A stretch of 64,000 bases of DNA from Flavobacterium sp. ENC (GTDB taxonomy: Bacteria > Bacteroidota > Bacteroidia > Flavobacteriales > Flavobacteriaceae): NCBI RefSeq assembly GCF_020991415.1, contig NZ_JAJMOY010000003.1, forward strand, positions 62,001 to 126,000, in the 5' to 3' direction. Shown one piece after another: positions 36,206-48,411 of this stretch; the stretch's first letter is position 1, and each line of letters starts with the position of its first letter. The notes under the pieces are model-generated. The model was not told the DNA's origin. It did not search any database and worked only from the letters and a program-made list of their open reading frames with translations. Made by a program: the position numbers and the translations under genes.

Positions 36206-36327
36206 GGTATTGGTGGTATTTTGTGACTTTTTTTGATGTTTATCTAAGTTTATGTGTTGTCCGTCTAAATTAGTTTTAATAAAAATGGAAATTATATAAA
36301 TTTAAAGTTAAATTAAGATTGTTTTAT

Positions 36328-38571
36328 ATGAGGAACTTTACTTTAGTTATTTTCTTTATGTTATTAGTTACAAGCTGTAAAATAAAGGTAAATAATAATA
36401 ACAGCAAAAAAGATGTTTTTGTGGGCCATGTTGATCCTTTTATAGGAACTGGCGGACACGGACATACCTATCCTGGTGCCACTGTCCCTTTCGGCATGCT
36501 TCAGGTAAGTCCTGATAATGGAATTTCGAGCTGGGACTGGTGTTCCGGATATCATTATTCAGATTCTATTGTTTCGGGATTCAGTCATTTACACCTCAGC
36601 GGAACAGGAATCGGCGATCTGGCAGATATTTTATTGATGCCTGTCAATAAAAAACTGGACTTAACAACCAAAACAACTTCACGCGATCAATTACCTTATA
36701 AATCAAAATACAGTCATGTTAACGAAAAAGCAACACCGGGCTCTTACCAGGTTTTTCTTGAAGATCCTAAAATCAATGTAGAATTAACTTCTTCACAACG
36801 TACCGCATTTCATAAATATACCTTTGCCAAAAACGATCCGCAGTCTGTAGTCATCGATCTTGGTTTTGCCATTAATTGGGATAAAGCCGTAAAAACAGCA
36901 ATCACAATTGAAGATCAATATACCATAAGCGGGTACCGTTTCAGTACCGGCTGGGCCAAAAATCAGAAAGTGTTTTTTGTGGCAAAATTTTCAAAACCAA
37001 TTTCTGAATCCGTTTTACTGGCGAATAAACAAATCATTAGCGGCACTAAAGCAGAAGGAGAAAACACAGCAGCGCAATTATTTTTTGAAGCTGCTAATAC
37101 GAATGAATTATTGGTAAAAGTAGCCCTTTCTTCTGTTAGTGTGGCCAATGCCAAAACCAATTTAGACGGCGAAAAATCAACTTTCGATACTACAAAATCC
37201 CAGGCAGCTTCGATTTGGAATACAGCTTTAAGTAAAATTGAAGTCGAGACCCCGACCGACTCCCTAAAAACAATTTTTTACACCGCGATGTTCCACGCTC
37301 AGGTTGCCCCTGTAACCTATAGTGATAAAAACGGTCAGTTTAGAAAAGAGGACGATCAGATTGCTACGGCAAAAGACTATACCGCTTATTCGACCTTATC
37401 ACTATGGGATACTTTCAGGGCCGAAAACCCTTTACTAACTTTACTGGCCCCGGACAAAACTTCAGATATTGTCAACTCCATGCTGGCGTATTATGATACT
37501 AAAAAAATATTGCCGGTCTGGACCTTGTCTGCCAATGAAACCAATACCATGACAGGATATCATTCGATTCCGGTAATTACGGATGCTTACCTGAAAGGCA
37601 TTAAAGGTTTTGATGCCGAAAAAGCCTATCAGGCCATGAAAGCAACCATGATGCAGGATGAACGCGGACTGAATTTGTATAAAAAATACGGCTATATTCC
37701 ATACAATTTATTAGACGAGTCCGTTACGATCACTTTAGAATATGCTTACGATGACTGGTGTGTGGCGCAAATGGCAAAAGCATTGGGTAAAAATGACGAT
37801 TATCAATTTTTCCTGAAACGTTCTAAAGCCTACCAGTTTTTATTCGATCCGAAAACAGGATTCATGAGAGGAAAATCTGAAGACGGGAAGTCCTGGAACG
37901 AACCTTTCGATGCCAAACATTCCAATCACAGGGAACATACCGATTACACCGAAGGAAATGCCTGGCAACATAGCTGGTTTGTACCGCAAAATGTAGAAGA
38001 CTTTATCCGGTTACACGGCAGTAATGAAATTTTTACAAACCGTTTAGAACAGCTTTTTACCGAAAGTTCCGAGATTACAGGAAATAATGTTTCGGCAGAT
38101 ATTTCCGGATTAATTGGCCAGTATGCCCACGGAAACGAGCCAAGCCATCATATTGCCTATATGTTCAATCATGCGAATCAGCCGTGGAGAACGCAATACT
38201 GGGTGCGTCATATTTTAGATACCCAATACAACACCACACCCAATGGTTTAAGCGGAAACGAAGATTGCGGACAAATGTCGGCCTGGTATGTTTTCAGTTC
38301 GATGGGATTGTATCCGATGAATCCGGCTTCGGGAGCATATGAAATAGGAAGTCCGATTTTCGAAAAAGCAACCATTCATCTTCAGGAAGGAAAAACTTTT
38401 GTCATCGAGGCAGAAAATGTTTCGGCGAAAAATTTCTACATCCAGTCGGCCACCTTAAACGGCGTTGCATTCGATCAGACCGTAATTACACATCAGCAGA
38501 TTTTAAAAGGAGGAATACTTCATTTTGTAATGGGAGCGGAACCGAATAAAAACTGGGGAATAAAAAAATAA
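36328..38571 (+). CDS. GH92 alpha-mannosidase (lipoprotein), copy 1
   Basis: A calcium-dependent inverting exo-alpha-mannosidase of 747 residues. The ATG at 36328 gives a lipoprotein signal ending LLVTSC; the in-frame TTG at 36319 was not used. Family motifs include the N-terminal VDPFIGTGGHGHTYPGA, GYHYSDS, TLSANETNTMTGYHS, TEGNAWQHSW and GLSGNEDCGQMSAWYVF. GH92 enzymes trim alpha-1,2, -1,3, -1,4 or -1,6 mannose from N-glycans; linkage cannot be told here. It opens the same-strand run that continues with the symporter gene 37 nt later. The second copy at 52263 carries DDTG where this one has EDCG. Confidence 0.94.
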   Translation: MRNFTLVIFFMLLVTSCKIKVNNNNSKKDVFVGHVDPFIGTGGHGHTYPGATVPFGMLQVSPDNGISSWDWCSGYHYSDSIVSGFSHLHLSGTGIGDLADILLMPVNKKLDLTTKTTSRDQLPYKSKYSHVNEKATPGSYQVFLEDPKINVELTSSQRTAFHKYTFAKNDPQSVVIDLGFAINWDKAVKTAITIEDQYTISGYRFSTGWAKNQKVFFVAKFSKPISESVLLANKQIISGTKAEGENTAAQLFFEAANTNELLVKVALSSVSVANAKTNLDGEKSTFDTTKSQAASIWNTALSKIEVETPTDSLKTIFYTAMFHAQVAPVTYSDKNGQFRKEDDQIATAKDYTAYSTLSLWDTFRAENPLLTLLAPDKTSDIVNSMLAYYDTKKILPVWTLSANETNTMTGYHSIPVITDAYLKGIKGFDAEKAYQAMKATMMQDERGLNLYKKYGYIPYNLLDESVTITLEYAYDDWCVAQMAKALGKNDDYQFFLKRSKAYQFLFDPKTGFMRGKSEDGKSWNEPFDAKHSNHREHTDYTEGNAWQHSWFVPQNVEDFIRLHGSNEIFTNRLEQLFTESSEITGNNVSADISGLIGQYAHGNEPSHHIAYMFNHANQPWRTQYWVRHILDTQYNTTPNGLSGNEDCGQMSAWYVFSSMGLYPMNPASGAYEIGSPIFEKATIHLQEGKTFVIEAENVSAKNFYIQSATLNGVAFDQTVITHQQILKGGILHFVMGAEPNKNWGIKK

Positions 38572-38608
38572 AAATTAGCGTAACTAACTATAAATAAACA
38601 TAAAATTA

Positions 38609-40486
38609 ATGGACATTATTGACGTATCAATTATCGTAGCCTACATCCTGCTCTCCGTAGGAATAGGAATCTGGATTTCACGAAAAGCATCAAAAGGATT
38701 AGATGATTATTTCCTTGGCGGAAAAACCATCAAATGGTATTTCCTTGGACTGAGCAACGGATCAGGAATGTTTGATGTTTCAGGAACTTCCTGGATGATT
38801 GGCGTGCTGTTTTTATATGGCGTAAAAAGTTTTATGTTTATGTGGCTGTGGCCGATCTGGAACCAGATTTTTGTCATGATGTTCCTGGCCGTCTGGATCA
38901 GGAGATCAAAAGTAATGACAGGCTCTGAGTGGATTCTAACCCGTTTTGGAAGTGACAGGGCCGGAAAAGCATCGCATATTATTGTGGCTATTTTCGCCAT
39001 TATTTCGACTATTGGTTTCATTGCTTACTTTTTTGAAGGTATCGGGAAATTTGTAACCATTATTCTTCCGTGGGATTTAACGCTTCATTATGGCGATTTG
39101 ATTTTACTGACTTCAGAGCGCTCGTATGCCTTGATTATTATATTTCTAACTACGATTTATACCGTTAAAGGCGGAATGTTTTCTGTTGTAGCCACAGAAG
39201 TCGTGCAGTATTTAATCATGATTATTGCCGGTGTACTGATTGCCGGTTATGCTTTTATCCATTATACCGATATTCAGATCAATTCGGTGATAACCGAAGA
39301 ATGGAAAAATGTTTTCTTCGGATGGCAGTTTGAAACCCAGTGGAGTGATAAGTTTGAAACTTTTAATCACCTGATCGATTCTGAAGGTTATAAAATGTTT
39401 GGTGCTTTTATAGGAATGACCTTATTCAAAGGATTTTTCGCCAGTATTGCAGGCCCGACGCCAAGTTATGATTTACAAAGAATTCTTTCGACGAAATCGG
39501 TCAAAGAAGCGGCATACATGAGTGGTTTTACCAATTTGATCTTATTCATTCCGAGGTATTTGTTAATCACCGGAATTGTAGTCATCGCCCTGATGAATTT
39601 AGCACCGGAATTAAATGCCAATACAGTTTTAACCGGAGCCGATTTAGAATTACTAATGCCAAAAGTGGTGAATTTATACATCCCGGTTGGGATCAAGGGA
39701 ATTTTACTGGCGGGTTTACTGGCGGCTTTCATGTCCGGATTCTCTGCTTTCGTAAATGCAGGCCCGGCGTACATTGTAAATGATATTTATAAAAAATATT
39801 TCAAACCGGTGGCCACTAATGCACATTACATCAAGGTAAGCCAGATTTCTTCTTTCCTTGTAGTAGGACTTGGGGTTTTTATGGGTTTTTTTGCAGACTC
39901 GATCAACTCGCTGACCTTATGGATTACCAGTGCTTTATACGGCGGTTACGTTGCAGCCAATTTCCTGAAATGGATCTGGTGGCGTTTTAACGGATGGGGC
40001 TATTTCTGGGGAATGTTTGCCGGATTACTGGTAGCTTCTTTTCAATTTATTTTGGGACAGAATAAAGGAAATTTCACAGCCGGATCCTTTTTGTACGATT
40101 TGTCGGAAGTGCAGGCCATTTATTTGTTTCCTGTCATATTTGGATTTTCTATCTTAGGCTGTCTTTTGGGAACTTTCCTGAGCAAACCAACCGATATGGA
40201 AGTTTTAAAATCTTTCTATACCAATGTAAGACCCTGGGGCTGGTGGAATCCGGTGTACAGAACATTGAAACTGGAAGATCATACTTTCGAAAAAAATAAT
40301 GATTTCTACAGGGACATGCTCAATTGTGCCGTCGGAATTGTATGGCAGTCGAGTATGATTTTGCTTCCGATATTCTTTATTATCAAAGATTATCCAAAAG
40401 CAATAGTGGCCCTGGCAGTTTTCCTGGTGACGACAACAATTTTGAAATTTACGTGGTTAGATAAAGTTAGAAAAATAGCGGATTAG
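38609..40486 (+). CDS. Sodium:solute symporter (SSS family)
   Basis: An inner-membrane carrier of 625 residues with about fourteen helices. The SSS hallmark ASKGLDDYFLGGKTIKWYF is at about 28-46, and the mid-protein GLLAAFMSGFSAFVNAGPA segment matches the family sodium-site helix. Position between a GH92 gene and the cytoplasmic GH130 phosphorylase suggests it imports mannose or a Man-GlcNAc disaccharide released in the periplasm (inference). The long C-terminal part after residue 500 is typical of the bacteroidete subgroup. It is separated from GH130 by a repeat element, not by an obvious terminator. Confidence 0.92.
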   Translation: MDIIDVSIIVAYILLSVGIGIWISRKASKGLDDYFLGGKTIKWYFLGLSNGSGMFDVSGTSWMIGVLFLYGVKSFMFMWLWPIWNQIFVMMFLAVWIRRSKVMTGSEWILTRFGSDRAGKASHIIVAIFAIISTIGFIAYFFEGIGKFVTIILPWDLTLHYGDLILLTSERSYALIIIFLTTIYTVKGGMFSVVATEVVQYLIMIIAGVLIAGYAFIHYTDIQINSVITEEWKNVFFGWQFETQWSDKFETFNHLIDSEGYKMFGAFIGMTLFKGFFASIAGPTPSYDLQRILSTKSVKEAAYMSGFTNLILFIPRYLLITGIVVIALMNLAPELNANTVLTGADLELLMPKVVNLYIPVGIKGILLAGLLAAFMSGFSAFVNAGPAYIVNDIYKKYFKPVATNAHYIKVSQISSFLVVGLGVFMGFFADSINSLTLWITSALYGGYVAANFLKWIWWRFNGWGYFWGMFAGLLVASFQFILGQNKGNFTAGSFLYDLSEVQAIYLFPVIFGFSILGCLLGTFLSKPTDMEVLKSFYTNVRPWGWWNPVYRTLKLEDHTFEKNNDFYRDMLNCAVGIVWQSSMILLPIFFIIKDYPKAIVALAVFLVTTTILKFTWLDKVRKIAD

Positions 40487-40491
40487 GCAAA

Positions 40492-40515
40492 TTGTCAAAG
40501 TTTAAACTTTGACAA
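40492..40515. repeat. 24-bp perfect palindrome TTGTCAAAGTTT
   Basis: TTGTCAAAGTTT followed by AAACTTTGACAA. It begins 6 nt after the symporter stop. The same palindrome, extended, is at 44921-44953, and in both places it is followed by the inverted-repeat element listed next. Confidence 0.8.
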
Positions 40516-40530
40516 AGATTTACGCCATAG

Positions 40531-40636
40531 TTTGTCATTTCGACGAAGGAGAAATCCCCGTGAGAAATTCGACAAAGATTGGAGATTCACTATACGGAAG
40601 TACTGGTGGAGATTTCTCCTTCGTCGAAATGACAAA
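40531..40636. repeat. 106-bp inverted-repeat element, copy 2 (perfect 26-bp arms)
   Basis: The arms at 40531-40556 and 40611-40636 are exact complements (core CGACGAAGGAGAAATC), separated by 54 bp. Copies 1 and 3 are at 836-946 and 44983-45113. It resembles a small non-autonomous element, but no target-site duplication or transposase was found. Confidence 0.85.
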
Positions 40637-40725
40637 AATACGCTTACTATCAAAAGTAGCACGCTTTGGTAAAAGTTTCGACTAAAGCTTTTAGAATAAA
40701 AAAACAAACAATAAAAAACAAAAAA

Positions 40726-41691
40726 ATGAGCACTATTCCCTGGCAAGACAGACCCGAAAACAGTAATGATGTAATGTGGAGATATTCTGAAAATCCAATT
40801 ATTGACCGATATGCAATTCCTTCCTCAAACAGTATTTTCAATAGTGCTGTAGTACCCTTTGAAGATGGGTTTGCTGGTGTTTTCAGATGTGATAACAAAG
40901 CAGTACAAATGAATATTTTTGCCGGTTTCAGTAAAAATGGTATCGATTGGGATATTAATCACGAACCAATCGTAATGCAGTCGGGTAATACAGAAATGAT
41001 TGAATCGGCTTATAAATACGATCCGCGTGTTGTATTTATTGAAGACCGTTACTGGATCACCTGGTGTAACGGGTATAACGGACCTACAATTGGTATCGGG
41101 TATACTTTTGACTTTAAAGAATTTTTCCAGTGCGAAAATGCCTTCCTGCCTTTCAACCGAAACGGTGTTTTATTTCCACAAAAAATAAACGGAAAATACG
41201 CGATGTTAAGCCGTCCGAGTGATAACGGACATACGCCTTTTGGAGACATCTGGATCAGTTACAGTCCTGATATGAAATACTGGGGAGAACACCGACTCGT
41301 AATGAAACCAACTCCTTTTGAAGACAGTGCCTGGCAGTGTACCAAAGTGGGGGCAGGGCCAATTCCGATTCTTACGAATGAAGGCTGGCTGATGCTTTAT
41401 CATGGGGTAATCAATACCTGCAACGGTTTCCGTTATGCAATGGGGGCAGCCCTTTTGGAAACAGAAAAACCGGAGAATGTAAAATACAGAACACAGCCTT
41501 ATTTATTAGGTCCGGCAGAGCTTTACGAACAGGTAGGCGATGTGCCAAATGTGGTATTCCCATGCGCCGCTTTGCATGATGCGGAAGAAGATAAATTAGC
41601 CGTTTATTACGGAGCAGCAGATACCGTGGTGGCGATGGCGTTTGGTAAATTAAGTGAAGTGGTACAGTTCACAAAAGATAACAGTTTATAG
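40726..41691 (+). CDS. GH130 beta-mannoside phosphorylase
   Basis: A 321-residue protein without a signal peptide, hence cytoplasmic. The ATG at 40726 was chosen because the in-frame upstream start at 40666 adds 20 Lys-rich residues inside the repeat-flanking leader. The GH130 five-blade propeller is recognisable by [16 protein letters not shown] (proton-donor Asp), [20 protein letters not shown] and [11 protein letters not shown]. The family phosphorolyses beta-1,4-mannosides, and N-glycan loci typically carry the enzyme that converts Man-beta-1,4-GlcNAc and phosphate to mannose 1-phosphate and GlcNAc. Context favours that activity; the mannosyl-glucose alternative is not excluded. The CBM9-like gene follows after 3 nt. 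Confidence 0.88.
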   Translation: MSTIPWQDRPENSNDVMWRYSENPIIDRYAIPSSNSIFNSAVVPFEDGFAGVFRCDNKAVQMNIFAGFSKNGIDWDINHEPIVMQSGNTEMIESAYKYDPRVVFIEDRYWITWCNGYNGPTIGIGYTFDFKEFFQCENAFLPFNRNGVLFPQKINGKYAMLSRPSDNGHTPFGDIWISYSPDMKYWGEHRLVMKPTPFEDSAWQCTKVGAGPIPILTNEGWLMLYHGVINTCNGFRYAMGAALLETEKPENVKYRTQPYLLGPAELYEQVGDVPNVVFPCAALHDAEEDKLAVYYGAADTVVAMAFGKLSEVVQFTKDNSL

Positions 41692-41694
41692 AAA

Positions 41695-42765
41695 ATGATG
41701 CGAATTAAAAGCAAGTTATTGGTACTGATCTTCGGGTGTTTCTCTTTGTCTGGCTTTGCTCAGTCAGGCAAGGGGATTACACCTAAAACCTATGTGGCTT
41801 CAAAAACAGCAAATCCAATTGTAATTGATGGAGAGGATAATGATGCTGCCTGGAATAAAGCAGAATGGACAGCTCTTTTTGAAGATATCGAAAATAACGT
41901 AAAACCGAAATATGGCACAAAAGTAAAAATGCTCTGGGATGAAACCAATTTTTATATTTTAGCTAAGCTTGAGGAACCCCATGTCTGGGCGAATTTAAAA
42001 CAGCGCGATACGATTATTTTTTACAATAATGATTTTGAAGTTTTTATTGACCCCGATAGCGACACTTTTAATTATTACGAATTAGAAATTAATGCATTAA
42101 ATACAGCCTGGGATCTGTTTTTGTCAAAACCTTACAGAGAAAATGATAATGTTGTTTTAAACGACTGGAATATTCCGGGCCTGAAATCCGCGGTAAAAAT
42201 CAAAGGAACGCTGAATAACCCAAAAGATACTGATGAAGGATGGGTGTTAGAAATGGCCATTCCCTGGGCATCTTATAAAACTTCGTATTTTGACAAAAAT
42301 GTACCCGCAGATAAATTCTGGCGCGTCAATTTTTCCAGGGTAAACTGGCAGCACACCGTAACCGAAAAAGGCTACGAACGCAAAAAGGGTACAGACGGCA
42401 AATTTTTACCGGAGTACAATTGGGTGTGGTCGCCCATGGGTGTCATCAATATGCATGAACCGGAAAAATGGGGTTATGTTTATTTTTCTTCCAAAGAAGG
42501 AAAAGACAGTTTTACAATTCCGCAGGATGAAAAAGTAAAATGGGAATTGTACACGCTTTACAGGGCACAAAAAGAATATTATCAAAAGAACAATACATGG
42601 GCAACGTCTCTGGCAAGTCTAACGAAAGAACCGATTACCATTGACACCAACGTTTTAAAACCGAAACTGGAAAACCACACCACCGGATTTAATATTGCAG
42701 TAAAAAGTCCATTTTCCGATAAAACATTTATTATCAGACAAGATGGCAAAATTATAACCAACTAA
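41695..42765 (+). CDS. Exported CBM9-like carbohydrate-binding protein
   Basis: A 356-residue protein with a Sec signal (about 1-22, ending SGFAQ). Residues about 35-245 form a CBM9-like beta-sandwich: PIVIDGEDNDAAWNKAEW, VKMLWDETNFYILAKLEEP, NNDFEVFIDPDSD and WVLEMAIPWASYK. No catalytic residues are apparent, so binding of saccharide ends or a chaperone-like role is likely. It is tightly packed between GH130 (3 nt) and the GHL10-like gene (7 nt), which suggests that the three are used together. Confidence 0.85.
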   Translation: MMRIKSKLLVLIFGCFSLSGFAQSGKGITPKTYVASKTANPIVIDGEDNDAAWNKAEWTALFEDIENNVKPKYGTKVKMLWDETNFYILAKLEEPHVWANLKQRDTIIFYNNDFEVFIDPDSDTFNYYELEINALNTAWDLFLSKPYRENDNVVLNDWNIPGLKSAVKIKGTLNNPKDTDEGWVLEMAIPWASYKTSYFDKNVPADKFWRVNFSRVNWQHTVTEKGYERKKGTDGKFLPEYNWVWSPMGVINMHEPEKWGYVYFSSKEGKDSFTIPQDEKVKWELYTLYRAQKEYYQKNNTWATSLASLTKEPITIDTNVLKPKLENHTTGFNIAVKSPFSDKTFIIRQDGKIITN

Positions 42766-42772
42766 ACCGACT

Positions 42773-43849
42773 ATGAAACTACCAAAACTATTACTTTTTA
42801 TCTTGGCATTAACTCTTTTTTCGTGTGCCAAAAAGGAGGAAACTACTTTTAAATTTGGGGTATGGATTACTGCCGACGCCAAAAGAACCGATGAAGAGTA
42901 CGCCAAAGAATTCAAAAAATACAAAGAAGGCGGTATCGATGAGGTTTTGATCAATACCAATACAGACCCAAAACTTTTAGAAAGACTAGTACCGATAGCG
43001 AAAGAAAAAGGATTAAAAGTACACGCCTGGATTATGACCATGAACCGCCCCAACGATTCCGTAGCCCTACAGCATCCGGACTGGTACCAGGTCAGTAAAG
43101 ACGGAAAGTCCTGTTTTGATAATCGACCTTACGTAGACTATTACCAATGGCTGTGCCCCACAAAAAAAGAATCCAGGGAACATGTTCTGGGTCTTGTGGA
43201 AGGTCTGGCAAAAGTAAAAGGAATTGAAAGCGTACATTTAGACTACATCCGTTTTCCGGACATTTTTCTTCCGATCAGTTTACTTCCAAAATACAATTTG
43301 GTGCAGGACGAAGAATTACCGCAATTTGATTTCTGTTATTGTGACGCCTGTGTCAGTAAATTCGAAAAAGAACATCATAAAAATCCAAAAACAAGCCACA
43401 ATACAGCCATTGATATGGAGTGGAAAAACTTCAGACTGAATGCGATAAAAGCCGTGGTTGATGATGCCTATGAAATTGCGCACAAACACCATGTAAAATT
43501 AACGGCAGCCGTATTCCCTTATCCTGAAATGGCAGATCATATGGTGCGCCAGCGATGGGATAAATGGAATATCGATGAGGTGTACCCAATGATTTACCAT
43601 AGTTTTTACAATGAGGAAACGGCCTGGGTTGGGTATGCTACAAAACAGGGAGTTGCTGATTTAGAAGGAAAAAAGACAAAAATCAATACTGGAATTTATA
43701 TCCCGGGATTAAAATCAGATGCCGAACTGAAGGAAGCCATTTTACTGGCAAAAGAGAACGGTGCAACAGGGGTTTCTTTCTTTGACGGGAATGCATTATC
43801 CGATGGTAATTTAAAGACCATCGCTGCAACAAAAGCCAGTTTAAAATAG
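42773..43849 (+). CDS. GHL10-like glycoside hydrolase lipoprotein, activity unassigned
   Basis: A 358-residue lipoprotein (FSC lipobox, Cys18) with a TIM-barrel resembling the family-10-like glycosyl hydrolase group (GHL10/YngK type): FGVWITADA at the first strand, LKVHAWIMTMNRP, HLDYIRFPD (D157 and D163 as likely carboxylates), AAVFPYP, and VYPMIYHSF. An unusual FCYCDACVSKF motif (C188, C190, C193) may bind a metal or form disulfides. Substrate is unknown. In this locus the cleavage of the chitobiose core has no obvious enzyme, so this protein is a candidate (inference). It lies 7 nt after the CBM9-like gene and 36 nt before glycosylasparaginase. Confidence 0.8.
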   Translation: MKLPKLLLFILALTLFSCAKKEETTFKFGVWITADAKRTDEEYAKEFKKYKEGGIDEVLINTNTDPKLLERLVPIAKEKGLKVHAWIMTMNRPNDSVALQHPDWYQVSKDGKSCFDNRPYVDYYQWLCPTKKESREHVLGLVEGLAKVKGIESVHLDYIRFPDIFLPISLLPKYNLVQDEELPQFDFCYCDACVSKFEKEHHKNPKTSHNTAIDMEWKNFRLNAIKAVVDDAYEIAHKHHVKLTAAVFPYPEMADHMVRQRWDKWNIDEVYPMIYHSFYNEETAWVGYATKQGVADLEGKKTKINTGIYIPGLKSDAELKEAILLAKENGATGVSFFDGNALSDGNLKTIAATKASLK

Positions 43850-43885
43850 TATTTTTCCGGTATATTTCATTTAAAAAGTAAACAG

Positions 43886-44908
43886 ATGTCAAATAGAAGA
43901 GATTTTATAAAAAAAACAACTTTAGGTACACTGGCCCTAAGTTCGGTTTTAGGCTATAGCGGATTTGCAAAAAACAAAGATGAGGAAGCAGATTTAGAAA
44001 ATCCAATAAAAAAGCAAAAAAAACCGGTTATCATTTCAACATGGAACCATGGTTTACCTGCCAATCAGGAAAGCTGGAAAGAATTACAAGCCGGAAAATC
44101 AGCTTTGGACGCCATTGAAGCCGGTATGAAAATTCCTGAAGCAAATCCGAATGTCCGAAGTGTTGGTTATGGTGGATATCCGGATCGCGAAGGGAAAGTA
44201 ACTTTGGATGCCTGCATCATGGACCATAACAGCAATTGTGGTTCGGTTTGTTTTCTGCAAGGCATCATGCATCCGATTTCGGTAGCCAAAAGAGTATTGC
44301 AGAATACACCTCACGTGATGCTGGCCGGACAGGGCGCACTTCAGTTTGCACTGGCCGAAGGCTTTAAGGAAGAAAATCTGCTGACTCCGGAATCTGAAAA
44401 AGACTGGAAAAAATGGCTGGAAGATTCCAAATACAAACCGGTTATCAATATAGAAAATCACGATACCATAAGCATGCTAATGTTAGATAAAGACGGTAAT
44501 CTGTCTGGTGGCTGTACCACAAGTGGAGCTGCCTGGAAGATGCACGGTCGCGTCGGTGACTCCCCAATCATCGGCGCGGGTCTTTTTCTTGATAATGAAG
44601 TTGGAGCTGCTGCCGCAACCGGTTTAGGTGAAGCAGTAATCCGAACTGCCGGAAGTGCGATGGTAGTCGAATTGATGCGTCAGGGAAAATCACCTTTTGA
44701 TGCCTGCAAGGAAATTACAGAACGTATTTACAACAAACATAAAAACCATAAAGACATGGAATACCTGCAGGTCGGATTTATCGCCCTGAATAAAAACGGG
44801 GAACATGCCGGTTACAGTTTAAGATCCGGATTTAATTATGCCATTTCCGACGAGGAAAAAGGACACCGAATGGAAGATGCGAAGTTTAAAATGTCGTGGG
44901 ATAAATAA
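43886..44908 (+). CDS. N4-(beta-N-acetylglucosaminyl)-L-asparaginase (glycosylasparaginase)
   Basis: A 340-residue Ntn-hydrolase. An N-terminal twin-arginine signal (NRRDFIKKTTLG) points to Tat export of the folded precursor. Autoproteolysis is expected between D193 and T194 in ENHDTISMLML, freeing the Thr nucleophile of the beta chain, as known for the flavobacterial enzyme. Other family marks are STWNHGLPAN, SVGYGGYPD, GAAAATGLGEAVIR. It hydrolyses the GlcNAc-Asn bond of glycoasparagines that have free amino and carboxyl groups and, in known enzymes, no core fucose. The adjoining GH130, GH29 and GH20 genes fit the final step of N-glycan breakdown. Confidence 0.95.
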   Translation: MSNRRDFIKKTTLGTLALSSVLGYSGFAKNKDEEADLENPIKKQKKPVIISTWNHGLPANQESWKELQAGKSALDAIEAGMKIPEANPNVRSVGYGGYPDREGKVTLDACIMDHNSNCGSVCFLQGIMHPISVAKRVLQNTPHVMLAGQGALQFALAEGFKEENLLTPESEKDWKKWLEDSKYKPVINIENHDTISMLMLDKDGNLSGGCTTSGAAWKMHGRVGDSPIIGAGLFLDNEVGAAAATGLGEAVIRTAGSAMVVELMRQGKSPFDACKEITERIYNKHKNHKDMEYLQVGFIALNKNGEHAGYSLRSGFNYAISDEEKGHRMEDAKFKMSWDK

Positions 44909-44920
44909 TTATCGTACAGA

Positions 44921-44953
44921 AGCTTTGTCAAAGTTTTAAACTTTGACAAAGCT
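44921..44953. repeat. 33-bp near-perfect palindrome AGCTTTGTCAAAGTTT
   Basis: AGCTTTGTCAAAGTTT (44921-44936), one T, and AAACTTTGACAAAGCT (44938-44953). It starts 12 nt after the glycosylasparaginase stop and is an extended version of the palindrome at 40492-40515. Confidence 0.8.
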
Positions 44954-44982
44954 AAATTACGCTCATAATATTACACGCAATA

Positions 44983-45113
44983 TTGTCATTTCGACGAAGA
45001 AGAAATCTTCGCAAGAAGCTCTACAAAGAGTGGCGATCTTCTATGCGGAATTACTAACGGAGATTTACTTCGTCTGTTCGCATCGCTCGAGTCTCCTTCG
45101 TCGAAATGACAAA
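44983..45113. repeat. Inverted-repeat element, copy 3
   Basis: Outer arms TTGTCATTTCGACGAAG and CTTCGTCGAAATGACAA match copies 1 and 2. The right side carries an extra segment (about 45070-45092, including CGTCTGTTCGCATCGCTCGAG) relative to copy 2. It occupies much of the 356-bp gap between glycosylasparaginase and GH2. A separate palindrome CCCGATAGCTATCGGG is at 45225-45240. Confidence 0.75.
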
Positions 45114-45186
45114 CTTTGAGAAAGTTGAATTGCGAATAAATTTTAAACACATAGAAAAATAGATTTTTTCTCTCACAAAGATTTAA

Positions 45187-48405
<3,219 letters not shown>

Positions 48406-48411
48406 TTCATT

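Noticed and set aside
36319..36327. Upstream TTG start for the first GH92
   Set aside because: The ATG three codons later gives a clean lipoprotein signal; the TTG lies in AT-rich leader.
40531..40636. Element called a complete insertion sequence
   Set aside because: Only 106 bp, no ORF, no recognisable transposase or target duplication in the window.
40666..40725. 20-residue N-terminal extension of GH130
   Set aside because: Encodes Lys-rich residues in the AT-rich leader after the repeat element; the family starts near [10 protein letters not shown].
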